Shown here piece by piece: positions 41,352 to 49,656 of a stretch of 64,000 nucleotides of DNA (within the stretch, counting starts at the first letter, position 1; every line of letters starts with the position of its first letter). Made by a program: the position numbers and the translations under genes. The stretch covers positions 1,612,001 through 1,676,000 of the forward strand of contig JBBCGH010000001.1 in assembly GCA_037200445.1 (NCBI GenBank). The letters are read 5' to 3'. The DNA is from Alphaproteobacteria bacterium. Its GTDB lineage: Bacteria > Pseudomonadota > Alphaproteobacteria > Rhizobiales > Xanthobacteraceae. Below the pieces are notes generated by a model that worked only from the letters and a program-made list of their open reading frames with translations, did not search any database and was not told where the DNA came from.

Positions 41352-42845
41352 ATGTCGTTGAAGATGCCCGAGCCCGAGATGGCCGTGCTGGCGCGGCGCG
41401 CCGAGATCGTTCGCGATCTGTCGCTGATCGTGCCGGGCGAAGGCGTCATCGCCAACGAGCGCGAGATGCGGCCCTACGAATCCGATGGGCTGACCGCCTA
41501 CCGGCAGCTTCCGTTCCTCGTGGTGCTTCCCGAGACCACCGAACAGGTCGCCCAAGTGCTGCGCTATTGCCACGAGCACGGCATCCGCGTGGTGCCGCGC
41601 GGGGCGGGGACCTCGCTCTCCGGCGGCGCGCTGCCGCTCGCCGACGGCGTGCTGCTCGGCATGGGCAAGTTCAACCGCATCCGCGAGCTAGACTTCGCCA
41701 ATCGCGTCGCGGTGGTCGAGCCGGGCGTGACCAATCTGGCGATTTCACAGGCGGTGGCGGATGAAGGCTTCTACTACGCGCCCGACCCGTCCTCGCAGAT
41801 CGCCTGCACCATCGGGGGCAATATCGCGGAGAATTCCGGCGGCGTGCACTGCCTCAAATACGGCATGACCACCAACAATGTGCTCGGCTGCGAGATCGTG
41901 CTGATCACCGGGGAGGTGATCCGCATCGGCGGCAAGCATCTCGATGCCGAGGGCTACGACCTGCTCGGCATCATCACGGGGTCCGAGGGCCTGCTCGGCG
42001 TCGTCACCGAGGTGACGGTGCGTATCCTCAAAAAACCCGAGACTGCGCGCGCCGTTCTGGTCGGCTTCCCGTCGTCCGAGGCGGCGGGCGAGTGCGTGAG
42101 TCGCATCATCGGTGCGGGCATCATCCCGGGCGGCATGGAGATGATGGACAGGCCGGCGATCCACGCGGTCGAGGAGTTCGTCCACGCCGGCTATCCGCTC
42201 GACGTCGAGGCGCTGCTGATCGTCGAGCTCGACGGGCCCGCCGCCGAAGTCGACCATCTGCTGGCGCGCGTGGAGGCGATCGCGCGCGACTGCGGCTCGA
42301 CGGAAGTCCGCGTCTCGACCTCGGAGGACGAACGGCTGCTGTTCTGGGCCGGCCGCAAGGCCGCGTTCCCGGCGGTCGGGCGCATTTCGCCAGACTATTA
42401 CTGCATGGACGGCACCATCCCGCGCGCCAAGCTGCCGCTGGTCCTCGCGCGCATGCGCGAACTGTCCGAGAAATTCGGCCTGCGCTGCGCCAATGTGTTT
42501 CATGCGGGCGACGGCAATTTGCATCCGCTGATCCTCTACGATGCCAACAAGCCGGGCGAGCTGGAGCGCACCGAGCAATTCGGCGCCGAGATCCTGAAGC
42601 TGTGCGTCGAGGTGGGCGGGGTGCTCACCGGCGAGCATGGGGTCGGTGTGGAGAAGCGCGACCTGATGCCCGTGATGTTCTCCGAGATCGACCTCAATCA
42701 GCAGCAGCGCCTCAAATGCGCGTTCGACGCCAAGGGCCTGCTCAATCCCGGCAAGGTGTTTCCGACCTTGCACCGCTGCGCCGAGCTCGGCCGCGTGCAC
42801 GTGCATGCGGGGCGCGTCGCATTTCCGGATATCCCGCGGTTTTAG
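41352..42845 (+). CDS. glcD: Glycolate oxidase FAD subunit GlcD
   Basis: A 497-residue FAD-linked oxidase (E. coli GlcD 499). FAD-binding PCMH motifs are RVVPRGAGTSLSGGALPLA and CTIGGNIAENSGGVHCLKYG; the C-terminal domain has FHAGDGNLHPLILYD and GVLTGEHGVGVEKR. It oxidises glycolate to glyoxylate together with GlcE and GlcF. The ATG at 41352 matches the family start. It is first of the glc block but is separated from glcE by a toxin-antitoxin pair. It also resembles D-lactate dehydrogenase; the glcE and glcF neighbours support glycolate oxidase. Confidence 0.95.
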   Translation: MSLKMPEPEMAVLARRAEIVRDLSLIVPGEGVIANEREMRPYESDGLTAYRQLPFLVVLPETTEQVAQVLRYCHEHGIRVVPRGAGTSLSGGALPLADGVLLGMGKFNRIRELDFANRVAVVEPGVTNLAISQAVADEGFYYAPDPSSQIACTIGGNIAENSGGVHCLKYGMTTNNVLGCEIVLITGEVIRIGGKHLDAEGYDLLGIITGSEGLLGVVTEVTVRILKKPETARAVLVGFPSSEAAGECVSRIIGAGIIPGGMEMMDRPAIHAVEEFVHAGYPLDVEALLIVELDGPAAEVDHLLARVEAIARDCGSTEVRVSTSEDERLLFWAGRKAAFPAVGRISPDYYCMDGTIPRAKLPLVLARMRELSEKFGLRCANVFHAGDGNLHPLILYDANKPGELERTEQFGAEILKLCVEVGGVLTGEHGVGVEKRDLMPVMFSEIDLNQQQRLKCAFDAKGLLNPGKVFPTLHRCAELGRVHVHAGRVAFPDIPRF

Positions 42846-42850
42846 CGAAG

Positions 42851-42871
42851 TAGTTACGTTTGACGTAACTA
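42851..42871. promoter_or_regulatory. Palindromic operator of the HigBA-like pair
   Basis: TAGTTACG-N5-CGTAACTA has perfect eight-base arms. It lies between the glcD stop and the toxin start, overlapping a TTGACG that could be a -35 element, with a TATTAG at 42880 as a weak -10. Autorepression by HigA is the expected use. Confidence 0.7.
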
Positions 42872-42894
42872 GGTACTTGTATTAGTCTTTCGCC

Positions 42895-43176
42895 TTGATC
42901 AAGACATTCGCCGACAAGCGAACGGCTGCGCTGTTTTCCGGCCAATTCGTCAAGGCGATTCCGTCTGACGTCGCACGGCGAGCAAAGCTAAAGCTTGATT
43001 TGATCGACGCGGCCGCAAGCCTGGATTTCCTTCGGGTTCCGCCGGGCAATCGACTGGAGGCGTTGCGCGGCGATCGAAAGGGGCAGCACAGCATGCGTGT
43101 AAACGACCAATGGCGACTGTGCTTCCGGTGGAGTGAAGGCCACGCCTACGACGTAGAATTCTGCGAGTACCACTGA
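42895..43176 (+). CDS. higB: HigB-like (RelE-family) toxin
   Basis: A 93-residue mRNA-interferase-type toxin. It opens IKTFADKRTAALFSG and contains the HigB-like region PPGNRLEALRGDRKGQHSMR, then NDQWRLCFRW, ending in VEFCEYH. The start is TTG at 42895 with no ribosome site, and the probable promoter is so close that a nearly leaderless message is possible. The antitoxin gene begins 13 bases after the stop, the toxin-first order of higBA. Confidence 0.88.
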   Translation: MIKTFADKRTAALFSGQFVKAIPSDVARRAKLKLDLIDAAASLDFLRVPPGNRLEALRGDRKGQHSMRVNDQWRLCFRWSEGHAYDVEFCEYH

Positions 43177-43189
43177 AGAGGGCAAGCAG

Positions 43190-43549
43190 ATGGCAATCCG
43201 CCGCGAAGACCTGGATGACGGGCGTGTCGATCTTTCAGATGTGATTGACGCGCGTCGCGGCGCCATGAAGCTGACCCATCCCGGTGCGATCCTCAAGCAC
43301 GAGTTCCTCGAGCCGCTCGGCGTCACCGCATATCGCCTCGCCAAGGACATCAATGTTCCGATCAACCGTGTGGCTGCGATCGTCGCAGGACGCCGGGCCA
43401 TCACCGCCGACACCGCGCTCCGATTCGCGCGCTATTTCGGCACCGACGCGCAGTCGTGGATCAATCTTCAGGCGCGCTACGATCTCGCCCTTGCGCGCCG
43501 GGCGGCCGGCAAGCGCATCGACCGCGAGGTCAAGCCGCGTGCAGCCTGA
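43190..43549 (+). CDS. higA: HigA-like antitoxin
   Basis: A 119-residue HigA-type protein. The N-terminus is extended (RREDLDDGRVDLSDV), then comes the HTH domain HPGAILKHEFLEPLGVTAYR, LAKDINVPINRVAAIVAGRR and the typical FGTDAQSWINLQARYDL. A second possible start is the Met at 43265, where the standard HigA fold begins (MKLTHPGAIL). It neutralises HigB and represses the pair through the palindrome at 42851. Confidence 0.87.
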   Translation: MAIRREDLDDGRVDLSDVIDARRGAMKLTHPGAILKHEFLEPLGVTAYRLAKDINVPINRVAAIVAGRRAITADTALRFARYFGTDAQSWINLQARYDLALARRAAGKRIDREVKPRAA

Positions 43550-43561
43550 GAAATCTCGCTG

Positions 43562-44758
43562 ATGACCGACACCCTCAAACCGCGCGACGGCAAGGACGTC
43601 GAGGCCGCCGTCGCCTGGGCGCTCGCCGAGGGCAAGACGCTGGAGATCGTCGGGCAGGGCACGAAGCGCGGCATCGGTCGCGCCGCGCAATGGGATATGA
43701 GCCTCGATCTGTCTGATCTGTCCGGCGTCACGCTCTATGAGCCGGAGGAGCTGATTCTCTCGGCCAGGGCCGGCACGCCGATCGCCGGCATCGAGAAGCT
43801 GCTCGCCGCCAACAACCAGGAGCTCGCCTTCGAGCCGATCGACTATGGTCCGATTTTCGGCGCCGCGGCCGGCCGCGGGACCATCGGCGGCGCGCTCGGC
43901 GCAAACCTCTCGGGTCCGCGCCGCATCAAGGCGGGCGCGGCGCGCGACCATTTCCTCGGTGTCACGGCGGTGTCGGGCCGCGGCGAGACCTTCAAGTCCG
44001 GCGGACGCGTCGTGAAGAACGTGACCGGCTATGACTTGTGCAAGGTGCTGGCCGGGTCCTACGGCACGCTTGCGGTGATGACCGATGTCACCGTGAAGGT
44101 GCTGCCCCGCGCCGAGACCGAAGCGACCGTGCTGGTCCTTGGGCTCGACGATGCGGCGGCGATCCGCGCGATGAGCGCCGCCATGAATTCGTCGAACGAT
44201 GTGTCGGGTGCGGCGCATTTTCCGGCGCCGATTGCCGCAAGCGTGCAGGCTGAGGCGGGCAGGGCGCTCACCGCGCTTCGGCTTGAAGGCGTCGCCCCCT
44301 CGGTCGCGCATCGCCGTGGCGCGCTGGAACAATTGCTGCGGCCATTCGGCGAAATCGCGATGCTCGAGGAGACGGCTTCGCGCGATGTCTGGCGCGTGGT
44401 GCGCAATGTGACGCCGTTCACGGGCAAAGCGCGCGCTCTGTGGCGCATCTCGGTCGCGCCGTCGCGCGGCCATGAGGTCGCGGCTGCGATCGGGGAGGGG
44501 GCGGATTATTTCTACGACTGGGCCGGCGGCCTGATCTGGGGGGCGCCGCCGACGGAGGGCGATGGCGGGGCTGCACGCGTGCGCGCCGCACTGAAAGGCG
44601 GGCATGCCACCCTGATCCGTGCGCCGGCTGCCATTCGCGCGGCGGTTCCCGTGTTCCAGCCCCAGGACGCCGCGCTTGCCGCGCTCACAAAACGCGTGAA
44701 GGAGAGCTTCGATCCGCAGGGCGTGCTCGGGCCGGGCCGGATGTGGGCGGGTGTGTGA
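43562..44758 (+). CDS. glcE: Glycolate oxidase FAD-binding subunit GlcE
   Basis: A 398-residue FAD-binding PCMH protein. Its N-terminal half has GTIGGALGANLSGPRRIKAG and GGRVVKNVTGYDLCKVLAGS, hallmarks of GlcE; the second half is degenerate relative to GlcD. It is the second FAD subunit of glycolate oxidase. It begins 12 bases after higA and ends in TGATG, sharing bases with the start of thiM, so thiM is translationally coupled. Confidence 0.94.
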   Translation: MTDTLKPRDGKDVEAAVAWALAEGKTLEIVGQGTKRGIGRAAQWDMSLDLSDLSGVTLYEPEELILSARAGTPIAGIEKLLAANNQELAFEPIDYGPIFGAAAGRGTIGGALGANLSGPRRIKAGAARDHFLGVTAVSGRGETFKSGGRVVKNVTGYDLCKVLAGSYGTLAVMTDVTVKVLPRAETEATVLVLGLDDAAAIRAMSAAMNSSNDVSGAAHFPAPIAASVQAEAGRALTALRLEGVAPSVAHRRGALEQLLRPFGEIAMLEETASRDVWRVVRNVTPFTGKARALWRISVAPSRGHEVAAAIGEGADYFYDWAGGLIWGAPPTEGDGGAARVRAALKGGHATLIRAPAAIRAAVPVFQPQDAALAALTKRVKESFDPQGVLGPGRMWAGV

Positions 44759-45567
44759 TGGCGGAAACGGTTCAAGTCTCCGATATCGCCGCTGCGCTCG
44801 AAACGCTGCGGGCGCGCCGTCCGCTGGTGCAGAACATCACCAATTACGTCGCGATGACGATCTCGGCGAATGTGCTGCTGGCGCTCGGCGCCTCTCCCGC
44901 CATGGTGCACGCCATCGAGGAGGTGGAGGATTTCGTCGCCATCTCCGATGCGCTGGTCGTCAACATCGGCACTCTCTCGCCGCCGTGGGTCGAGGCGATG
45001 CGTCGCGCCGTGCTGGCGGCGAACGAGACACGCAAGCCCTGGGTGCTCGATCCGGTCGGGTGCGGGGCAACACCCTATCGCACGCAGACCTCCGGCGAGC
45101 TTGCGGCGTTCCGGCCAACCGTCATTCGTGGCAATGCGAGCGAGATCATGAGCCTTGCGGGCGCTACCGGCGAGGGACCGAAGGGCGTCGATTCCGCCGC
45201 CGGCTCCGAAGCGGCGCTCGATGCCGCACGCGCGCTGGCGCGGCAGACCGGCGCCGTGGTGGCGGTGACCGGCGCGGTCGACTATGCGACCGACGGGACG
45301 CAGGCCATGCGCGTCGAGGGCGGGGACGCCATGATGCCGCTGTCGACCGCGCTCGGATGCTCGCTCAGCGCCGTCACGGCGGCCTTCAGCGCTGTCGCCG
45401 ATCCGATGACCGCGGCGGTCGGGGGGCTGACGGTCTTCAAGGTCGCAGGCGCCGAAGCGGCGCAGCGCTGCCGCGGGCCGGGACACCTGCCGGCGGAACT
45501 GTGCGACGCGCTGCACCTCTTGGATGCCGCATCGCTGCGCGCGCGCACAAGGATCGGGCCGGCCTGA
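44758..45567 (+). CDS. thiM: Hydroxyethylthiazole kinase ThiM
   Basis: A 269-residue ribokinase-fold kinase that phosphorylates 4-methyl-5-(2-hydroxyethyl)thiazole in thiamine salvage. Motifs: NITNYVAMTISANVLLALGA at the start, VLDPVGCGATPYR, IRGNASEI, AVTGAVDYATDG and LGCSLSAVTAAFSA at the phosphate-binding site. The ATG overlaps the glcE stop (TGATG) and glcF begins one base after its own stop, so it is embedded in the glc operon. No other thiamine gene is in the window. This insertion point is unusual. Confidence 0.92.
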   Translation: MAETVQVSDIAAALETLRARRPLVQNITNYVAMTISANVLLALGASPAMVHAIEEVEDFVAISDALVVNIGTLSPPWVEAMRRAVLAANETRKPWVLDPVGCGATPYRTQTSGELAAFRPTVIRGNASEIMSLAGATGEGPKGVDSAAGSEAALDAARALARQTGAVVAVTGAVDYATDGTQAMRVEGGDAMMPLSTALGCSLSAVTAAFSAVADPMTAAVGGLTVFKVAGAEAAQRCRGPGHLPAELCDALHLLDAASLRARTRIGPA

Positions 45568-45568
45568 C

Positions 45569-46957
45569 ATGCAGACCAATTTCACCCTCGCGCAACTTGC
45601 CGACCCGGACATTTCGGAAGCCGATAAGATCCTGCGCGCCTGCGTGCATTGCGGCTTCTGCACCGCGACCTGCCCGACCTATGTGCTGCTCGGCGACGAG
45701 CTCGATTCCCCGCGCGGGCGCATCTACCTGATCAAGGACATGCTGGAGAACGACCGGCCCGCCGACGCGGCGGTCGTGAAGCACATCGACCGCTGCCTCT
45801 CGTGCCTCGCCTGCATGACGACCTGTCCGTCGGGCGTGCACTACATGCACTTGGTCGATCACGCTCGTGCGCACATTGAGGAGACGTATCCGCGTCCGTG
45901 GCCGGACCGCGTGATCCGCGCCGTGCTGGCGGCCGTGCTGCCCTATCCGGCCCGGTTCCGCGCCGCGCTTGCGGCGGCCTGGCTGCCGGGCCGGATCGCC
46001 GCGCCCTTTTCCGGGCGCTCGCCATCGCGGAAGGCGGCGCCGGTCGGGCCCGGATTCGCTGGTCTCGTCAGCCGTCTCGCCGCGATGCTCCGCCTGACGC
46101 CGGGGCGGTTCGCGGGCCGCTCCGCCGTCGAAGGGCCGGCCGTGTTCCCCGCACAGGGGGAACGCAAAGGCCGGGTCGCGCTCCTGCAAGGCTGCGCGCA
46201 GACCGTTCTGGCGCCCTCGATCAACGAGGCGGCGGTGCGTCTGCTCACCCGCCGGGGCATCGAGGTCGTGCTCGCCGGGGAGGGATGCTGTGGCGCTCTG
46301 GTCCACCACATGGGCCGTGAGGTCCAGGCGCTCGCGCAGGCACGGGCCAGCATCGATGCATGGACAAGAGAGATCGAAAAGGGCGCGCTTGACGCAATCA
46401 TAGTCACGACGTCGGGATGCGGAACAACCATCAAGGATTATGGATTCATGCTGCGCGCCGATGCCGCCTATGCCGACAAGGCCGCGCGCGTCTCGGCGCT
46501 GGCCCGCGATATCTCCGAATATCTGGCCGGGCTCGGCCTTGGCGCCCCGGCGCAGAGCGCCGGCCTGAAGGTCGCCTACCAGTCTGCCTGCTCGCTCCAG
46601 CATGGCCAGAAAATCCATAAGCAGCCCAAAGACTTGCTGGCTGCGGCTGGGTTCCACGTCAGCGACATTGCGGAGCCGCATCTGTGCTGCGGCTCCGCGG
46701 GCACCTACAACATGATGCAGCCCGATATCGCGGCCACGCTGCGCGACCGCAAGGCCGCGAACATCGAGCGGACCGGCGCCGATGTGGTGGCAAGCGGCAA
46801 TATCGGCTGCATGACACAAATCGCGCCCGCGACCGCCATCCCCATCACGCACACCGTCGAGCTTCTCGACTGGGCGTATGGTGGACCGATGCCGCAGGCG
46901 CTCGCGCATGTGCGCAACCGCGCGAATGACTCGCGGAGAATCGGAATCGCGACATAG
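45569..46957 (+). CDS. glcF: Glycolate oxidase iron-sulfur subunit GlcF
   Basis: A 462-residue electron-transfer subunit. Two 4Fe-4S sites are visible at the N-terminus: CVHCGFCTATCPTY and CLSCLACMTTCPSG. The C-terminal half has the CCG-type motifs of heterodisulfide-reductase-like proteins (EGCCGALVHH; PHLCCGSAGTYN). It passes electrons from GlcDE to the quinone pool. The ATG at 45569 is one base beyond the thiM stop. Malate synthase follows after a small basic protein. Confidence 0.94.
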   Translation: MQTNFTLAQLADPDISEADKILRACVHCGFCTATCPTYVLLGDELDSPRGRIYLIKDMLENDRPADAAVVKHIDRCLSCLACMTTCPSGVHYMHLVDHARAHIEETYPRPWPDRVIRAVLAAVLPYPARFRAALAAAWLPGRIAAPFSGRSPSRKAAPVGPGFAGLVSRLAAMLRLTPGRFAGRSAVEGPAVFPAQGERKGRVALLQGCAQTVLAPSINEAAVRLLTRRGIEVVLAGEGCCGALVHHMGREVQALAQARASIDAWTREIEKGALDAIIVTTSGCGTTIKDYGFMLRADAAYADKAARVSALARDISEYLAGLGLGAPAQSAGLKVAYQSACSLQHGQKIHKQPKDLLAAAGFHVSDIAEPHLCCGSAGTYNMMQPDIAATLRDRKAANIERTGADVVASGNIGCMTQIAPATAIPITHTVELLDWAYGGPMPQALAHVRNRANDSRRIGIAT

Positions 46958-47035
46958 AATGCGCGTGCCGACGCGGCGGCTGTCATCATGTGCTGTCGCG
47001 CGAAAAAGTCGCGATGAACCGTGAGGAGGTCGATC

Positions 47036-47389
47036 ATGGCTCGCAAGGCAAAAGCCAAGAAGTCGAAATCGAAAAAGAAGGCCAAGAAGGCTGCGGCGAA
47101 GAAGAAGACGGGCGTGAAACGCTACGCGCCGAAGAAAAAATCCGCAGCAAAGAAAAAGAAGGCTGCACCGAAGAAAGCAGCGGCAAAAAAGAAATCCGCG
47201 CCGAAGAAGCTGGCACCGCCGAAACCCGCTCCAAAACCGGCCGCACCAAAGCCCGCTCCGAAACCCGCGGCGCCAAAACCCGCACCTGCGCCCGCCGCAG
47301 TACCAGCAGCGGCTTCGCCAAGCCCGATCACCTATCGCCCGTTCAGCCCGCCGGGGGGAGACGGCAATCCGGATGACAACAAAACGTAA
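47036..47389 (+). CDS. Histone-H1-like lysine/alanine/proline-rich protein
   Basis: A 117-residue low-complexity basic protein. The first half is Lys/Ala repeats (KKAKKAAAKKKTGVK; KKAAPKKAAAKKKSAPKK), the second is Pro/Ala/Lys repeats (PAPKPAAPKPAPKPAAP), and the end is acidic-neutral (GGDGNPDDNKT). It resembles bacterial H1-like DNA-compacting proteins. GAGGAGG precedes the ATG. Its last 17 bases overlap the malate synthase start in another frame, and that enzyme has a similar tail. Confidence 0.78.
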   Translation: MARKAKAKKSKSKKKAKKAAAKKKTGVKRYAPKKKSAAKKKKAAPKKAAAKKKSAPKKLAPPKPAPKPAAPKPAPKPAAPKPAPAPAAVPAAASPSPITYRPFSPPGGDGNPDDNKT

Positions 47390-49259
47390 GAAGAAAAAGA
47401 AGGCTGCGAAGGCCGCGCGAAAGCCGGCGGTCAAGAAGAGCGCGGCCAAAAAGACCAAAGCGAAGAAACCGGCAAAGACGCGCGGGAAAAAATCCGCGCG
47501 CCCGCGCGCGGGCGTACCGAAAACGTCAACTACGCCGAAACGCGCGGCGCGCCGCCGGCTTACGCTGCTCCGCGTCTCGGGTCGCCGCGCCAAGTCCATG
47601 CCGCGCCGCGGTCCGGCGCGCGGGCGCGTGAGACCGCGGCCGCGCACCGGCAAACCGGCCCCCGCCGCGCCGCGCATTCCCGGCATTGCCATCAAGGGGG
47701 CGCTTGGGTCCCGCTACACGGAGGTGCTGACGCCCGCGGCGCTGCGATTCCTCGCAGACCTGGACCGCGAGTTCGAGGCGGCACGCGAACGCATCCTCGC
47801 GGCGCGCGCCGAGCAGCAGGAGCGCTACGATGCCGGCGAGCTGCCGGATTTCCGGTCCGGCACCAAGGCGATCCGTGACGACGAAGACTGGCGGGTCGCG
47901 CCGATCCCGCCGGACTTGACCGACCGCCGCGTGGAGATCACCGGTCCGGTCGACCGCAAGATGATCATCAACGCGCTCAATTCCGGCGCCAACGTCTACA
48001 TGGCGGACTTCGAGGATGCCAATTCGCCGACCTGGCCGAACAACATCGAAGGCCAGATCAATCTGAAGGACCGCTGGGCCGGCAAGCTCGGCTTTACCGA
48101 TCCCGAAACGAAGAAGCGCTATCGAATCTCCGACAAGCCCGCCGTGCTGATCGTGCGTCCGCGCGGGTGGCATCTCGTCGAGGAGCATCTCACTGTCGAC
48201 GGCGAGCCGATCTCGGCATCGCTGTTCGACTTCGGCCTTTCCTTCTTCCATAACGCCAAGGCGCAGATCGCGGCCGGCACCGGGCCCTATTTCTATCTGC
48301 CCAAGCTCGAGACGCACGAGGAAGCGCGGCTCTGGAACGAGGTGTTCGTGTTCGCGCAGGAGCGGGTCGGTATCCCGAACGGCACGATCCGTGCAACCGT
48401 CCTGATCGAGACGCTGCCGGCCGCATTCGAGATGGAGGAAATCCTCTACGAGCTACGCGACCACATCGCGGGGCTCAACGCAGGCCGCTGGGACTACATC
48501 TTCTCGTTCATCAAGAAGCTCGCCAGGCACAAGGACTGCATCTTGCCCGACCGCAGTCAGGTCGTGATGGGCGAAGCGTTCCTCGGCGCCTATGCGGCGC
48601 TGCTGGTGAAGACCTGTCACTTCCGGGGCGCCTTCGCGATGGGCGGCATGGCGGCGCAGATCCCGGTGAAGAACGATCCGGCCGCCAACGAGGCGGCCTT
48701 CGCCAAGGTGCGCGCCGACAAGGAGCGCGAGGTGCGCGACGGCTACGACGGCACGTGGGTGGCGCATCCCGATCTGGTGCCGGTCGCACGGGAAGTCTTC
48801 GACCGAATGATGGAAGGCAAGAACCAGCTGGAGCGGATGCGCCAGCATGTGCGCGTCTTGCGTGACGATCTCCTCAAAGTGCATCACGGCACCAAGACCG
48901 AAGCGGGCTTCCGGCTCAATATCCGCGTCGGCGTGCAGTACATCGAGGCGTGGCTGCGCGGGCGCGGCGCCGTGCCGATCTACAATCTGATGGAGGACGC
49001 GGCGACCGCCGAAATCTCGCGCGCACAGATCTGGCAATGGATCCGGTACGAGGCGGAGCTCGAGGGCGGCATCATCGTCACGCCGAAGTTCTTCGAGCGC
49101 GCGCTTGCCGAGGAAATGGAGCGCGTCAAGAAGGAGGCCGGCGCGGAAAACTACGCGCACGGCCGTTTCCCGGAAGCGATCGCGCTGTTCCGCGACATCT
49201 CGCTCGCGCCGGAGTTCATCGATTTCCTGACGATCCCGGCCTACCGGTTGATCGTGTAA
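47373..49259 (+). CDS. aceB: Malate synthase A with N-terminal histone-H1-like extension
   Basis: Condenses glyoxylate and acetyl-CoA to malate. The enzyme proper begins near residue 100 (IAIKGALGSRYTEVLTPAAL) and is normal for malate synthase A (about 530 residues). It has RPRGWHLVEEH, LIETLPAAFEMEEILYELRD, and the catalytic Asp542 in LMEDAATAEISRAQIWQWI. In front lies a tail of about 100 residues, Lys/Arg/Ala-rich (KRKKKKKAAKAARK at the start). The ATG at 47373 overlaps the upstream basic gene by 17 bases. A Met at residue 76 (47598) could be an alternative start. The glcDEF neighbours supply glyoxylate. Confidence 0.92.
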   Translation: MTTKRKKKKKAAKAARKPAVKKSAAKKTKAKKPAKTRGKKSARPRAGVPKTSTTPKRAARRRLTLLRVSGRRAKSMPRRGPARGRVRPRPRTGKPAPAAPRIPGIAIKGALGSRYTEVLTPAALRFLADLDREFEAARERILAARAEQQERYDAGELPDFRSGTKAIRDDEDWRVAPIPPDLTDRRVEITGPVDRKMIINALNSGANVYMADFEDANSPTWPNNIEGQINLKDRWAGKLGFTDPETKKRYRISDKPAVLIVRPRGWHLVEEHLTVDGEPISASLFDFGLSFFHNAKAQIAAGTGPYFYLPKLETHEEARLWNEVFVFAQERVGIPNGTIRATVLIETLPAAFEMEEILYELRDHIAGLNAGRWDYIFSFIKKLARHKDCILPDRSQVVMGEAFLGAYAALLVKTCHFRGAFAMGGMAAQIPVKNDPAANEAAFAKVRADKEREVRDGYDGTWVAHPDLVPVAREVFDRMMEGKNQLERMRQHVRVLRDDLLKVHHGTKTEAGFRLNIRVGVQYIEAWLRGRGAVPIYNLMEDAATAEISRAQIWQWIRYEAELEGGIIVTPKFFERALAEEMERVKKEAGAENYAHGRFPEAIALFRDISLAPEFIDFLTIPAYRLIV

Positions 49260-49293
49260 AGCCTCACGAAATCCGATCTCAGGCGCTGTGGTT

Positions 49294-49409
49294 CGTCATT
49301 GCGCAAAGCGTCCGCGACGAGGCAATCCAGCCGTCTCGACAGCCTGAATTGCTTGGCGGAACTTGTCATCGGGCCGCGCGAAGCGCGGACCCGTTGGCTC
49401 GCAATGACG
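49294..49409. repeat. Dispersed repeat after malate synthase
   Basis: CGTCATTGCGCAAAGCGTCC at the left is mirrored by GCTCGCAATGACGG at the right, with GGCAATCCAG inside. It is of the common 'CGTCATTGCGAGC' intergenic type and separates the malate synthase gene from the convergent small-peptide operon. Confidence 0.65.
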
Positions 49410-49422
49410 GAGCGGCCGCGCG

Positions 49423-49611
49423 CTACTTCTTGCCGCGCGCCTTGATCTCGCGGTCGAGCTTCTTGAGCGACCCTTTCAGGTCGCCATGCCCCTCCAGTGT
49501 CGCATAGCCCTTTTTCTGCAAGGACTTGAGGGTCGACAGTGTGGTCTTGGGATCCTTCAACGCGTCGGTGATGACTACGCCGTAGGGTTCGATGCCGGGA
49601 CGACGCCGCAT
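49423..49611 (-). CDS. DUF1843-like GDL-motif small protein, copy 1
   Basis: A 62-residue protein: EPYGVVITDALKDPKTTL at the start, then LKSLQKKGYATLEGHGDLKG and a basic helical tail (SLKKLDREIKARGKK). The YGVxIxDAL start and the Gly-Asp-Leu motif match the DUF1843 family. It is the last gene of a five-gene minus-strand operon with a radical SAM enzyme and three paralogues. A strong GGAGGAAA precedes the ATG. A role as substrate peptide of the enzyme is inferred from context. Confidence 0.82.
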   Translation of the reverse strand: MRRRPGIEPYGVVITDALKDPKTTLSTLKSLQKKGYATLEGHGDLKGSLKKLDREIKARGKK

Positions 49612-49656
49612 GTTTTCCTCCGTGTGTGAGCGGGACTTCGTGATACGGGCGCTTGG

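Noticed and set aside
47036..47389. Lys/Ala/Pro tract considered as a non-coding simple repeat
   Set aside because: It has a strong ribosome site, proper start and stop, and a coherent H1-like composition, so it was kept as a gene.
43235..47695. Very long frames on the minus strand opposite glcE, thiM, glcF and malate synthase
   Set aside because: They have no recognisable domains, are rich in Arg/His/Gly as expected for antisense of GC-rich genes, and the plus-strand genes are clear.
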